Shown here: piece after piece, positions 9,710 through 21,719 of the stretch
Numbering within the stretch: position 1 is the stretch's first letter
Layout: each line of letters starts with the position of its first letter
Assembly: GCA_900660155.1 (NCBI GenBank)
Contig: CABFPE010000268.1
Location: forward strand, 754,523-788,736
DNA: 34,214 nt
Source: Hofstenia miamia
Taxonomy: Eukaryota; Xenacoelomorpha; Acoela; Hofsteniidae
Reading direction: 5' to 3'
The notes under the pieces: model-generated
Databases searched by the model: none
Told to the model about the DNA's origin: nothing
What the model saw: only the letters and a program-made list of their open reading frames with translations
Made by a program: the position numbers and the translations under genes

Positions 9710-11450
9710 TTGGCGGAAATTTGGCTCCGGCACATAAATAAGCTAAAAGTTAATAAATCAAGTGGACATTCTGAAATACCGGCATGGTGTATTAAAGATT
9801 GTGCAAAATTCATTAGTAGACATTTATGCCCTATCATCAATCACTGCATAAAACTAAATATCTTTCCATCAATTTTAAAATTAGCTAATGTCATTCCCAT
9901 ATATAAAAGAGATATAAAAGAGATAAAATCTTGAAATTGCCGGCCTACTTCAATCATCTCGCTTTTGCAAAAATCTTCGAAAAACTAATGTTTGACCAAA
10001 TAAACACTTATCTCCATCACGAATCAATTTTTTCGAATACTTAATTTGGCTTTCGCAAAGCTCACTCCACCTCTGATGATTACTTTACGCTACTGAAAAT
10101 TGGTGATCTTATCTCGATAATAAAAATTTTGTCACAATTGTTTCTATCGATTTATCCAAAGCATTTGATTCCAATGATCACTATATTCTTCTCGTAAAAA
10201 GTTAGGATATATTGGTTTCGACTCTAATAGTATAAATTCAGTAAGGTGCTACTTAAGTGATCGTTTTCAAAGAATTAAGTTAAATATATTTTCTAACTGG
10301 GGTAAAACTTACAAAATAGTCCCACAAAGTACTATTTTAGGGCCTCTATTTTTCTCGTTGTCTGTAAATGATTTAAATGGAAATTTAAGCAATGATTGTG
10401 GAATAGTGCAGTATGCTGACGACACATGTATTTACACACATGATAATCAAATAGAAACATCAATTAGTAAGTTAGAAATCAATATTTCTCAACTGCTAAA
10501 ATATTTTAATATGCACCATTTAACAGTAAATCCCTCTAAAACAGAATTCTGTGTTATGTCGCCTTTTCTCAAAGATAACCAATCACACATTTTAAATTTT
10601 TCGGGGTCAAAAATTACTTAAGCCGAATCCTTCACATATCTTGGAGTATCGATAATAAATTGAAGTCACACACGCATAGTATTACACAAAATGGCAATAA
10701 AACTATTTCACATGTAGGCAATTTTTTAAATTCCAAAATGAAATCGATGTTGGTTAACTCTCTAGTATTAAGTCATTATAGATACTGTAATGTTTTATTT
10801 AATGACATGAACCATTCATTAATAAATAAGATCGCCTCACTAATCAAATGGGCAGCAAACATTCATAATGATAATTACTCGACTATGAGCGACAAAAGTT
10901 CATATTCTAATCATGACGATGCTTCACATTTCATAAGATACTTTTCATTAATAAAATTTTGGGATATTTTAAACTCAACACATCCTACAGTAAACTACAA
11001 TTCAAATTATATGCGCATTTAACTTATAATTGGAGGACTTCTAAATTCAGAAAAGTGAAGTTTAAAACACATTTTCTTAAAAATGCATTTTTAAACTCAA
11101 CAATTGAACTATGAAATAACTTACCACTAAAAATAAAACGAATCAAAAGTCACAGGAAATTTAAAAGTGGAATCAATGACTACCTCCGTAAGCAACATAT
11201 CCTTAAAATCGGTTCCACGTCATGGAAAGGATTTCAGTTTTTCAAAAAATATCATTAGTTAAAATAATTAGCAATAAACTGGATAAACTGTAAATTCTGC
11301 ATCCATGTTTTTGCTTTTGTGTTTGATTGTTTTTGTATTTCCTGTTTTTATTGACACATTAAGTGTAGTATTAACAGCTTTTGTTGAGGTTTTTAATTAT
11401 GCCAATGTACTATACTTAGTAAGAAATTCTATTCTATTCTATTCTATTTT
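9710..11450 (+). pseudogene. 5'-truncated non-LTR retrotransposon (CR1/jockey-type RT)
   Basis: RT blocks appear in order with frame breaks between them. LKVNKSSGHSEIPAWCIKDC and LKLANVIPIYK lie in 9710-9934. SIDLSKAFDSNDH, with the first catalytic Asp, is near 10145-10185. A degenerate PQSTILGPLFF follows near 10325. The catalytic box VQYADDTCIY (YADD codons 10412-10423) sits in an open piece 10358-10621. SFTYLGVSI follows near 10630, then the thumb/C-terminal domain (10660-11022) and an FKSGINDYLRK..WKGFQFF tail. The copy begins abruptly inside the RT, typical of 5' truncation during target-primed reverse transcription, and ends in an ATTCT pentamer array. The RT is split among at least three frames, so it is inactive. 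It resembles the elements at 19.3 and 24.5 kb in overall plan. Confidence 0.85.
11427..11450 (+). repeat. (ATTCT)n 3' tail of the LINE copy
   Basis: About four and a half TTCTA units end the element. CR1-like LINEs commonly terminate in short tandem repeats instead of poly(A). Confidence 0.85.
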
Positions 11451-12354
11451 GTTTTTAAAGTATAAAAATCCATTGTATTAATCTTACACAATTTATCTAT
11501 ACACAAAACCCACAGTAATCGTGCTAGAATGTAGCTCTATACTTGTGGTTTCGTATTACCTACACACATTATTGATTGGATGACCTTATTGAGATTCACT
11601 GTGTGCACCTCAACATTGTGAACCTCTGAGCTCACGCAAAGATGCGCCTAGACGGTACAGGACCTGGTCGCAAATTTCTTAGATTTGAAATATTTTCATT
11701 AGTTCGTAACTTGTAAGCGTTAAAAAAATTTTGTTGAGGTCGTCACAGATTTTGAAAACTTCATAGTTGAAATAGGTTTAAGGATATTATCGGGGCATAT
11801 CGAATTGGTAAATTAAATTCTACTGTGAGGCAATACAGTTGTAGTGCATTAATATACCTTAGAGGATTAAGTAAGTATTATTATGTTTTGTTAACTTTGA
11901 TTTAAATTAGAAACTTCTACAAAAATCTTGGTGCTCGTTGGCAACGAATATTTGAACTGTCCAGCGCTTTCACTTATAGCTGGTTGTATTATAAATCTTT
12001 GATTTGATCTTTGACAAAACTATCAAATTTTATATGCGTCATAAGAAATTTTGTTCATGTTAATGAAAATATGTAAATTTGCCTAGCCACCCGTTCCTAC
12101 CAGGCCAATTTCATGGAGCAGGCAATTAGAAGACAAGCGTTAATTCGGAACACGCAAGACATTAATATGAATATGCTTTAATCATTTCATTGAAAAGTTC
12201 ATCAAAAATCACGGTTAAGGAATTACGGCCAATGCAACAGACGGCTACATTAAACTGTCGAATAAAGTTAAATTTTATTCAGCATGGCCGGCTACGGCAA
12301 AGAAAATTTCCTTGTCTGCAGAACCCTTAATTCATTAAGTGTTTAATATAATTT
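11451..12354. other. Intergenic stretch, no gene seen
   Basis: Base composition is slightly less AT-rich at 11580-11670 and 12080-12340, but all frames are broken and I recognise nothing. Confidence 0.5.
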
Positions 12355-12860
12355 CCTGCCTTATATCACAATTAATCTGAAGTCCTACCTTCATACTATC
12401 ATCACATATTCCTTCCAATTCTAGGTCTGCATCCTCTAACTCACTTGAGTTCACTATTAGGGTGCTATTATCAGCACATTTAATTATTTACTATTCAAAA
12501 TTCCTGTTGGTTGAAGATCAGAAAATAATAATGGAAAAGGTTTAGGACCTTCAATACTGCTTTCAGGGAAACCTCGTAATTTTGGTTGTGATGTACAAGA
12601 TACTATAGTCGTGCTTAATGTCCTGCTAGTTAAAAAACTGTCATACCAGTTCATTTAGGGTTGTAATCCTTCAACTTTCGATGTTCTTGTCAGTAATTTA
12701 CCCGCTTCAACAGTATTAAACGCCTTTTTTAGTCAGTGGCAATGATCCTTAAAAGTGCAGGTGATTGATCAGGGATATTTCTATATTGGGTGATTAAGAA
12801 AGTCAAAGCGTGATCAGCTGTTATAGATTTCTTGTATGCAAATTAATCAGTATTTGCTAA
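12355..12860 (-). pseudogene. Heavily decayed CR1/L2-type RT palm fragment
   Basis: Frames on the minus strand combine into an RT palm. PALLRIIATD-KKAF (box A, near 12710-12770) has the catalytic Asp context. GLQP-MNWYDSFLTSRTLST follows. A decayed version of the GVPQGS.LGPLLF box reads FPESSIEGPKPFPLLFSDL. The catalytic box appears as KCADNSTLIVNSSELEDADLELE (shown here only as a motif, near 12410-12480), where the usual YADD is CADN, a change that would remove a metal ligand. The final block is KVGLQIN. There are several stops and frameshifts. The LNW..SFL.NRT pattern favours a CR1/L2-like clade different from the 24.5-kb family. Confidence 0.65.
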
Positions 12861-15800
12861 AGCCAATCCCGTGAAACAGTTTATGCCTTGAATGCCGCTT
12901 TTATTATTATTTTTAAATGTGTATTAAGATATTAGAATAATTTTTTTATTTCATTTGCGTTTAGAAACCCAATATAGTCCATATAATCATGCAGAGTTCA
13001 AAAAACCACTAAATATTATGGATCCAAATAACATTGATTGAAAATCTTCAAGAATCACAATAGGTTTCATAGTGTTTTGAATGATATTTGTCAAATTTTA
13101 GTATGTATATTTATACCTAACTAATTTGTAAAATAATTCAAATGTTTACGATAAATAATAGGATCTCAAAAAAAGAAGTTGTCAATACTAATTCTGAAAT
13201 AATTTTTTTGGTTTTTAATTTTTATTAATAAAAATAAAATGAATAGAAATATACCTTATATAGGCAATTAGGCATAATGTATTTTAATTGCAAAATTTTT
13301 ATTAGATTTTAAATACATATGAAATCATAGATATAAATTTCAATATACATGAATATATCTAAATATTTCTACTTAGAACCATGTTTATCAATTGAAAAGT
13401 TTCTTTGAAAATAAATGGGGTAGATTTAAAAAATCACAAGCCTGCAAATCCGGCAATTGCCGGGCACGCCTGAGATAATATTAACGTTAACCAACATTTT
13501 ATTATAGCTGCGCCTTATATCAGATTTTATTGCTATACTTGGGTATGCTACAAATTAGTTGCAGACTTTTCAATAATTCTTAAATTAAAATTTAGAAAGA
13601 GACATTTGCGCCTTTTCTAATGAATTGTAATTTGATTTAAATTTATTGTTAAAAATAAAAATTGAGATTGCTAATATTTTTACTGGATGCTATGCTTATG
13701 TTGAATGTATCATATAGACACATTTGCTTAATGCTCCAATATATGAGTCTAAGCATACGATGATAATATTAATGATAATTAAGAAATGGTGTCCAAATAA
13801 GGATAATTTTACAAAAAAAAAATTGGTTCTAGTAAAATATTAAATACTGTTTTGAATTATACAATCCCAAATCGCAAATTGCCATATATTAAATACATAA
13901 GTTTCACAAAATGAAGTGTATTGGCATCATCTAATTAACATTTTTTATAATTTGAAGCCTTCAGCTAATCTATTAAGTCGAAATGCATTATATCATGTTG
14001 CTAAATCATGCCAATTTCGCTATATATAACAAGTCTTCATAAGAAAAGTATAAATTTAGTAAAATCATTAACAATTCAATGTAGAACAATCAATGCATTT
14101 CATTTGAATAGACCTGCAAGCTGTACAACATTTTATTTTAGTTCATAATCTCAATTTCAATCTGCCAAAAATAAAATATCATATAAATTTAATAGCATTA
14201 ACAAGACTTATTGCTGATTGCGTGTTTGAAATGTACAGACATTGACGAAAGCACTTATATATTAATAGAATATTAAGCGCCAGTTCTTAAAGACTCTCTA
14301 TAAAATTACCATGCATACATTGTACTGATCTTAGCTCTTATTGTACTCTTTGAAAGTTATGTAACTGCTTCTGTAGATTTCATGTGCAGATTTACAATTA
14401 CTACTATATATTTTATTATTCCGCATCCTGTTCTGACAAAACCTTGTCCAATTTTTGTAAATTAGCTTTCATTTATGTACTAAATATTTATAAAAAACTG
14501 GACGCATATATGGATTCTATCAAGAGATGCATTCAGTAATAAAGGGCTACATTTATTTTGCTTTCCCAAATGACTGCTTAATTTATTTATATTCTGTTTG
14601 CATTTAGTTTCCATTACTATCCCAAATAAGAAGAAAAAATAAAAAATTTTTTTAATGTAACAATTCCTTGTATATCGTTGATTTAACGAGTTAGTAATAT
14701 ACAAAGGTTTTCCATTTAAAAAAATATAAACATCGGAATATCTAACAAAAATATTTAATAGTGTAATTTATGATATGCATTTTGTCTGTCTATTAGTTCT
14801 CTTAATTTCTTCTATTTGAAAGTAAATAACTCTTGTAAATATATTCATTAAGCTAACTTAATTCAATGATTTTCATATTACTGTCCCTTTAATCAGAAAA
14901 TTTTTGTGAAAAATATTTTTCACATTATAAATATTTTCCGAAAATATTTGATTCACAAAAATTGTGCATTTACGAATTCATTACATTGTTAGAACATTGG
15001 TTTTGAATTTAACATTTCATTTAATTGATTCTTGCAGGTCATAAAAATTCGGAGGAAAATTCAAAGCATGGATACTTTCAGAAGTTTATGTAGAATTCCA
15101 AAACAATGAAAATGTTACTTGATCTCATAATATAGAGTAAACATTGACTGAATCTTTACAAACATTCAAGATGCTATCAAAATAGTGGAAGGTTAAAAAA
15201 TGCTTCACAAAGTATGTTATTTACGTAAGAGCAACAATGTTGAATATTTTGAACTGAGCACATCTTCTGAATATAGAATTTTATAAAATTTCAGCATTGA
15301 AATGATATCCTTACTCCGATTATTACCAGATGCAAAATATTGACAGTATTAAAGAGAACAGACTATTTCTAAGCAGGAAATATTTGAAAATTGTCCAATA
15401 CTCCTAATACTAACTCACTTTTGGCGCCACTTAGAATATCGAATTTGATTATTAGCACTTAAGAAAAACATTATCTTGAAATTTCTGCATAGCAATCCTA
15501 ATGTTTTGGAAATTTTGAAAGATTTGTCAATTTTTGAAATATTTTGTTTTAATACTGATTCTGATGTTATAGTTTTTTTCTGATCTTTAATTTTTTAGTG
15601 AGCATCATTGCTGGAATGCCAAAACTTTTTCTTTCTGGATGAATGTTCGTAAGAAAACTGAAGAAATGTATTTTATTTGTAAACATTTTGTAAAAATTGA
15701 AAATTTTAAAGTCCTGCGGCTACTTCATTTATTGCATATGCTTAACAAAGTTGACGAGTATATATGGATACCACATTGTTCTATAAATATGTTCGTTATT

Positions 15801-17099
15801 TACTATTTTGCTTGAGTGGAAAGCCTCAAAAAATTAAGTGAGAAAAAAGTGCAAAAATATGCACCATTTTAGGTTTTCTTATCTATCTCGCCAAATATTG
15901 TTTTGTTATACCTTAGGAGGCATAGATCAAAAAGAAGCGCCGGTTCAAGAGTTTTCGAATAATTTGCGTATTGGCAAAATGTTGGGCCAAAAACTTTTTG
16001 ACTTCTAAGGTCAAAATTTTACTTGGAAAAAATTACAATTATTAGTTTGGGTTAAGTGGAATTTTGATGGGGTCTATTGAATAGTGAGTATTATATACTT
16101 TAATACCTCGCCACTTGCATTCAAGTTTTCTGTTGTGTAGCTATTGTCATGTTAATTAATACCTTTTTAAATAAAATACATATGATTTCTTAACGCTTAG
16201 CTGCATGACTTTTTGTTCTTTGGTGAAAAAAAAGATTTTTGTTGATTGAATATAAGCTTTAACCATTTCAAAATCATGTCCAAAATATCAAATCAAATAG
16301 TGCAATAGTTTTACGGAAACTGAAGTGTTGCAAATATTCAACATTATGCAGTAATGGCTCCATAATAAAAACTATGCACTTTCATTAACATTACTAATAT
16401 TTTCATTTCATATTTAATACATGAGGTATTTATGCTAAACATTTTTTTTGTGTTATTTTGTACATAGACCACGTGCACTACTATTGTTTAAAAAAATCTT
16501 TATATTATATAACACATTTGCAACCTTATATAGAACAAAAATGTATGCTATAGAATTCAAAAAAATAACTAGTTAATTGTGAAATTCTAGAAAGCAATTT
16601 CGGGGTTTGTCTAGACAAATATATATTGCACTTAGTAGGGCACGGCGGTTAACCAAAACGATTGTATTTTGACAAACTGAAAAATACTGATACCATAATA
16701 TCTTGCCTAAAAAATTGATTGGTATTATAATTAGGAGTATGTGTATTGTATGGCAGCCTGTGCGTCAATATGAAAACCTTAAATGTTTCTGTACGTTATT
16801 GTCTAGAATATAGCACGTTGAAAACGCAGGCAATTTCTTGAAGAAAGCTCTATTAATCATGCATTTACAATTATATGGCTGATTAGCACACAAAAATACT
16901 TTCACAAAACAAGCTATTTAAAGATTTTTTCTTAAAAAAATCAAATTCAATAATATACCGCAATAGTCATGACTATGAAATTTAATTCTTTTCATTTATG
17001 ATCAAAGTCGAAGGATTCATTGAAGTTTTACTGGCGATATGTAACGCTTTTGTAAGGTTGCACAATTTCTTGCATTTTAATGTTAAACATGTTTCTATG
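12861..17099. other. Long AT-rich region without recognisable genes
   Basis: Short open frames such as 14480-14704 (minus) are low-complexity and unsupported. A 14-bp palindrome CCGGCAATTGCCGG stands out at 13450-13463. No RT, transposase or exon pattern was recognised on either strand, although old repeats may be present below recognition. Confidence 0.45.
14900..14962. repeat. Imperfect inverted repeat (about 22-bp arms)
   Basis: ATTTTTGTGAAAAATATTTTTC (14900-14921) pairs imperfectly with the reverse complement of 14940-14962 (GAAAATATTTGATTCACAAAAAT). An 18-base spacer separates them. It may be a foldback or chance in AT-rich DNA. Confidence 0.7.
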
Positions 17100-17238
17100 A
17101 TTCAGTTAAAATTTTATCATTATCCTGCTTATTAAAGTTTTTATCTTCAGAAACACTGGGTAATGGAATTCCTTCACCTTTTGACTCTTTAGCTTCCATT
17201 TCAAAATAAAGTCTTAAAAATTCTTCAACAGAATATCT
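17098..17238 (-). other. Candidate small exon or ORF end, unassigned
   Basis: A minus-strand frame ending in TAG encodes RYSVEEFLRLYFEMEAKE followed by a Glu/Lys/Asp-rich tail ending ILTES. The residue mix (charged, amphipathic) looks coding-like compared with nearby noise. A stop lies three codons before the Arg, so a real product would need a splice acceptor there (an AG falls at the boundary). No family is recognised. Confidence 0.25.
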
Positions 17239-18631
17239 TTTCTACTTTTCCATCAATCACTATAACAAATACAGCTTCGTTAAAATGGTTGAAAATGATT
17301 TTTATAGATCAATTACATATACCATTTCTTGAAAAATTATAAACTTATATATATATAAGGCAATTACAGTATTTAGAAAATTTAAGCAAAATTGCCAATG
17401 ATTTATCTGACGCATTTTTGTAAAATCATTACAAAAAATTATTTACAAATTCACACAACTAACTTAATACGATTTACAGTTTTCTTTATTTTGATCTAAT
17501 GATGAGACTAGAGCTAATGCATTCCCTCGCATTAGTGCAATTGAAAGAGACTGCAAAAATCTAATGGAAGCAGTTGTCCCATCTCTATTGCGAATTGTGG
17601 TATCTGAGAAGCACCCGTTTTTCTAAGGCCTAGGGCACAAATAAATAACCTTCCGATTCACAATTATTCAAGAGTATTTGCGATCTTCAGCTACTCCTAG
17701 AGACCAGCCTGCATTGGATGAATTCAACCCTATCCAATGAGAAACATTCAACTTTCCTAGAAATAGAACTCAACCCAATGACGACCAAAATGTGACCCAG
17801 CACACTTGCAGTCCTGATATGTACGTAATTATTCATAATAGGTTTTATGCACCTAGAATTTTTATTATTTTAACAATGTTAATAATCACATACAAAATAA
17901 TTTTGCTACATTCTTGTGTAATGTTGCAAATATGCTACATCAGAAAAGATGTTCTCTGAATCAACAGATTTAAATCAAATTTTATAAAAATTTGATAAGA
18001 TATTTTTGAAATATCATAAAACCAATAAATAATTTTTTTACAAAGTGTTAACCAATATGCACAAAATAGAAGACGTTTCAAGAAAAAAAAATAAATTGCA
18101 GATTAATCAAGTTTAGCATTTCAAACCATTTTGTCGTTCAATAGGTCTAGACATGACTATATTAAGTGGAAATACTTTGTGAATCAATTCTTCATGCTTT
18201 TTTTATTTAAGGTATGCATTTTCAATGCGAAATTTATCATCCATATTCATAAAAATTAAGAATTCTAATGTAGCATATTTGCTTCATTATGCAGGAAAGC
18301 GTTAATATATTTTATAGATTCTTATAAATTTTTCTATCTATCAGTGATAAGTTGAGAAATAATTACTTTCTTGTAATATTTAAGATGTTAAATTTCTTGG
18401 AGTTCTGTGATTATGTCTACAAAATATTTTGAAGATAAACATCGGATTTGTGGAATGGAACAATACTATTAAATATTTTAAGGAAAGCAGTTAACGCATT
18501 TTTATAAATAATGCATTAGACTTAGAAAAGCTTTTGTTAATTTTTTAATTTCAGTGTTCTCAATTAAACATGATTAACTGCTATTTTCATAGCCCAATTT
18601 ATTTGCATGTTGAATTTCTTGTTGATTTTAA
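17239..18631. other. Mostly AT-rich; one GC-richer patch
   Basis: At 17501-17623 (plus) there is a 41-codon open stretch in a locally GC-richer segment (up to about 17820). It reads ISAIERDCKNLMEAVVPSLL in part, then hits a stop. The patch may be an old exon or repeat. The rest shows nothing. Confidence 0.3.
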
Positions 18632-18856
18632 TCAATATATGTGTTTCCATAATTTAAGTGACTTTGTATTAAAATACGAATTTGTTCTCGTTGGAAGCTT
18701 TTGAGAAATATTGCTAAGAGCTTTAATTGAAGTAACCATTACTTCGGATACTCCATGGACAAAATTTGAGGCAAGTTCTTGTACCAAATGTTTGTATCCA
18801 TTATTTTTTGAAGAAAGTTTAATATGACAATATTTAATATTTTTGAGTTCATGCAT
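18632..18856 (-). pseudogene. Non-LTR RT C-terminal fragment
   Basis: The open frame carries GYKHLVQELASNF and TSIKALSNISQKLPTRT. The second block is nearly identical to ISIKALSNISQQLPTTT in the plus-strand element at 25.97-26.03 kb, and the DNA is also clearly similar. It corresponds to the region just after the FKYLG block of the RT. The similarity ends near 18660. This is a short relic of the same family as the 24.5-kb element, not a gene. Confidence 0.7.
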
Positions 18857-18948
18857 ATATTTAACAAGTTTTGGGATACCATTGCCATTATCAAAACGTT
18901 TTTCACTATAAAATTCACAAATTCTTCATCAATGTATATAGATATTTT

Positions 18949-19245
18949 ACAATAACTTTGGTAGATTTAGTTTATATTTATAATCATCTTTTTGTTTAAG
19001 CTCGGTTTCTATAATTCCATATAAATTGACTCCATGATGCTTAATTGAAAATTATCAATTGCCTTGGATAAGACTTTATAAATATATTTTATATCAGTTG
19101 TTTAGGTGATTGAATTATTTTGGATTCCTTAATTCTCGTGTTCAAATTTTTTACTTTTTCCAATGTATTGTGCACCACAGTTGCAAGAAATTTCATAAAC
19201 TACTTTAGAAAGGTTTTCAATTTTGGTTTCAGTCTAGTCCTATTG
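18949..19245 (-). pseudogene. Penelope-like element GIY-YIG endonuclease fragment
   Basis: Reading from about 19240 downward gives VVYEISCNCGAQYIGKSKKF. This is the PLE form of the GIY-YIG nuclease start, with the Tyr, paired Cys (CNC) and YIG motifs. After several stops and a frameshift it continues as LSIMESIYMEL-KPSLN and KDDYKYKLNLPKLL, ending in TAA (18949-18951). The tail aligns with IIESIFIK-LQPSLN and EDYIYKFNLPLF of the plus-strand PLE segment at 22.6-23.2 kb. GIY-YIG domains nick DNA to prime PLE retrotransposition. The multiple stops make this copy inactive. Its RT is not attached. Confidence 0.75.
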
Positions 19246-19290
19246 AATGCCTTAGTTTATTAATTCTAAATATAAATCTTATTATTAAAT

Positions 19291-20893
19291 ATGATGGAGG
19301 TTTACAGTGATTCCTGTTTTGAGTTTCCCTACACAGATCACTGCCTTATAGTTACTTATTCGAATATACTAACAGTAGGTAAACCTACAAGAACCTGGAA
19401 AAGAATACGAAAAAAGTCAAGAGAAAATCTCAAAAAACTTCGTCAACATTTAAAATCGAAAACTTGAATTCCACATATTCATCATTGACACCTAATGAAA
19501 TGCTATCAAACTTTACTTCTTCGTCTTCTACTTTACTTTTCTATTTGGATATCTGTTGCCCAGAAAAATATATTCCCTCATTCGACTATTCAAAAAAACT
19601 CAAAATGTTTTGAAACCATGGATTGATTCCAAATGCATTGATTTAATCGAACAAAAGAAACAGAAATGGAAAAATTTTGCGGCAAAGGAAAATATTATGC
19701 TTGTAAAACCGCACGGAATTTATGCAATGTTGCTATAAGGAAAGCAAGTAATAATTATTCACGTTCAAAGTATCAAAATCTTTCATCCCAAAAAAATAAA
19801 TGGGATTTCATTCCCAATTTGTTGGATAGAAAAAAATGAATACTGAAAAAATAGAAAAAATAAAATCCATTACGAATAAAAAAGAAATCTGCAATTCTTT
19901 CATAAAGATTTTCTAAATTTAGGAAGCTACAACGGTGTGCATGTACCTTTTTCTTTTATTAAAGCTAAATCAACTCCACCCTCTTTCTTCTTTCATTTTA
20001 CAACTAAATAGGAAATCATAAATTCGATACATTGTTTAAAAAACAAATCCAGCAGACCGTCTTTAATACCAACTTGGCTTCTAAAACTCACAGCCGACTT
20101 AACCAATATGTCACATCTTAAATGCCTTATAAGACATTTCTTTTTTCCAGAAGAATTAAAATTGGCAAATATAACCCAAGTATTTAAAAAAGATGATCCT
20201 GAAGATTGCTTAAATTATAGACCCATTTCAATCACATCCCCAATCAGCAAATCTTTTTAACCAAATTAATGAGAATTTTTACAACCATGATATCTTTACT
20301 CCAAAACACAACATGGTTTTCGCAAAGATATTTCTGCCAGCGACGTTTTAGTAGAAGCCATTGAAAATGGAGAAAAAGGATAGAGCTTTCGAAATCATTC
20401 GATTCGATTGATCATAGCATATTACTACAAAAAGTTAAATTTCTAGGTTATTCTAATGATAGCACGGGTCTCATTTCTAGTTACTTGTATAATCGTATAC
20501 AACGAGTAAAGCTTAACGAATCTTTTTCAGATTGGGTCTATACCAAAAATGGAGTCACACAGGGAACAATTTTGGGTCCCTTACTATGTAATATTTATAT
20601 AAACGATTTGTCCGATTTAACAACATGTGACGTTATTACAATATGCCGATGATACAATATTATTTAATTCTAATAAATCTCAAAAAGGCCTTTCAAAGTC
20701 TCAAAAAATATTGTACTTCCCTCAATAAATATTTTGCTTCCTTAATGCTAAGGTGAATCCTTTAAAAACTCAATTGTGCATTGTTAAGTCAAATTCTGCA
20801 TCTACTGATGTCTCGCAATATAAACTTAATTTTAACAGCATTCATATAAAGCAAGTTGATTCATTTAAATACCTTGGAATTATTTTCAACTAA
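19291..20893 (+). pseudogene. Non-LTR retrotransposon: endonuclease end plus RT, decayed
   Basis: The copy starts with the C-terminal end of an apurinic-type endonuclease: a 58-codon open piece (19291-19467) with FPYTDHCLIVTYS, the SDH-type motif as TDH. Next come the linker YLDICCPEKYI, WIDSKCIDLIEQKKQKWKNF, and the RT entry blocks SRPSLIPTWLLKLTADL and LKLANITQVFKKDDPEDC-LNYRPISITSPISK. Box A (FDSIDHSILLQK-type) is at about 20400-20430. GTILGPLL is followed by QYADDTILFN (YADD codons 20642-20653), then FKYLGIIFN at 20865-20891. Frame breaks occur throughout. It is the same family as the element at 24.5 kb, which shares the IEQKK and LNYRPIS-TSPISK blocks. The 3' end is lost against the next fragment. 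Confidence 0.85.
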
Positions 20894-21550
20894 ATCATAA
20901 AATAAGACAAGATAAGCTATTCTTAATTTAGATAATATTTTCAATTACAAGACCGAATAGCGTCAAGAATGATAACAAATAACTATAATATTTACAAAAA
21001 AATAACAAGACTACAAAATCTGTTTTGTTCAGGCTATGGAAATTAATTTAGAGTTATTGTATAATCTTTATTGTAAAATTTGAATCTTAACCATGATTTA
21101 CCCAAAACGAATTTTTCTTTCAACATAAATGCTTTCAATTTTCTTTTAAACTTAATTGACTCTTAATTATTTTAATTTCATTTGATAATCAATTCCAGTT
21201 GCGAATTCAATATTAATAAAGCCTGTTGCATGATATTTTTTACGAAATTTATAATGCTATTATAATGATTAGTTCTTATATTGGGCCTATGACAAAAGGT
21301 TGGAAATGATATTGAATTATAAGGGAGTAATTGATTTGTTATTTTAAAAAACTTGATCAAAATATTAAAAATAAAAAGTTGATTTTGATGACAAAATTTA
21401 ATTTCTTGTTTTGGAGGAGTTTTTCTGACAAACATTCAACGCCCATTTTATTTGTATTGTAAGTTTTTTTACTCATGATTCACTTAAATTTGAAAAAAGT
21501 GTATTTGCATAATTAAGATGATTCATGACTAAAGCATGAAATAATTGAAT
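20894..21550 (-). pseudogene. Non-LTR RT C-terminal domain and tail, minus strand
   Basis: Minus-strand frames encode NYANTLFSNLSES and LTIQIKWALNV, homologous to SLNKFNVQIKWAIKI in the 25.97-kb piece. FKITNQLLPYNSISFPTF and RPNIRTNHYNSI follow (open frame 21435-21178), then FKRKLKAFMLKEKF and FKFYNKDYT to a stop at 21045-21043. That is the usual C-terminus of these ORF2 proteins. 20894-21042 is probably its 3' untranslated tail. The copy is convergent with the plus-strand relic on its left, and it is 5'-truncated next to the THAP exon. Confidence 0.7.
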
Positions 21551-21719
21551 CATAGTGGCAGAGGCAAGGCTACCTCATAAGACAGGCAATGCAATCAAAG
21601 AAGAGTCGAAATTAGCGGAGGTTCAATTGAATTGGCTGTCGATCTCTCGTTGATCAGATTTTGTGCGGCACAAATTTTCTGCAAGCAATATCATATAGTT
21701 GTCTGTCGTCTTATGTGCT

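Noticed and set aside
13450..13463. CCGGCAATTGCCGG palindrome as a regulatory site
   Set aside because: It is a single occurrence without gene context, so there is no basis for a function.
21178..21435. 85-codon minus-strand frame as a separate gene
   Set aside because: Its residues match the C-terminal region of the LINE RTs in this window, so it is part of a retroelement relic.
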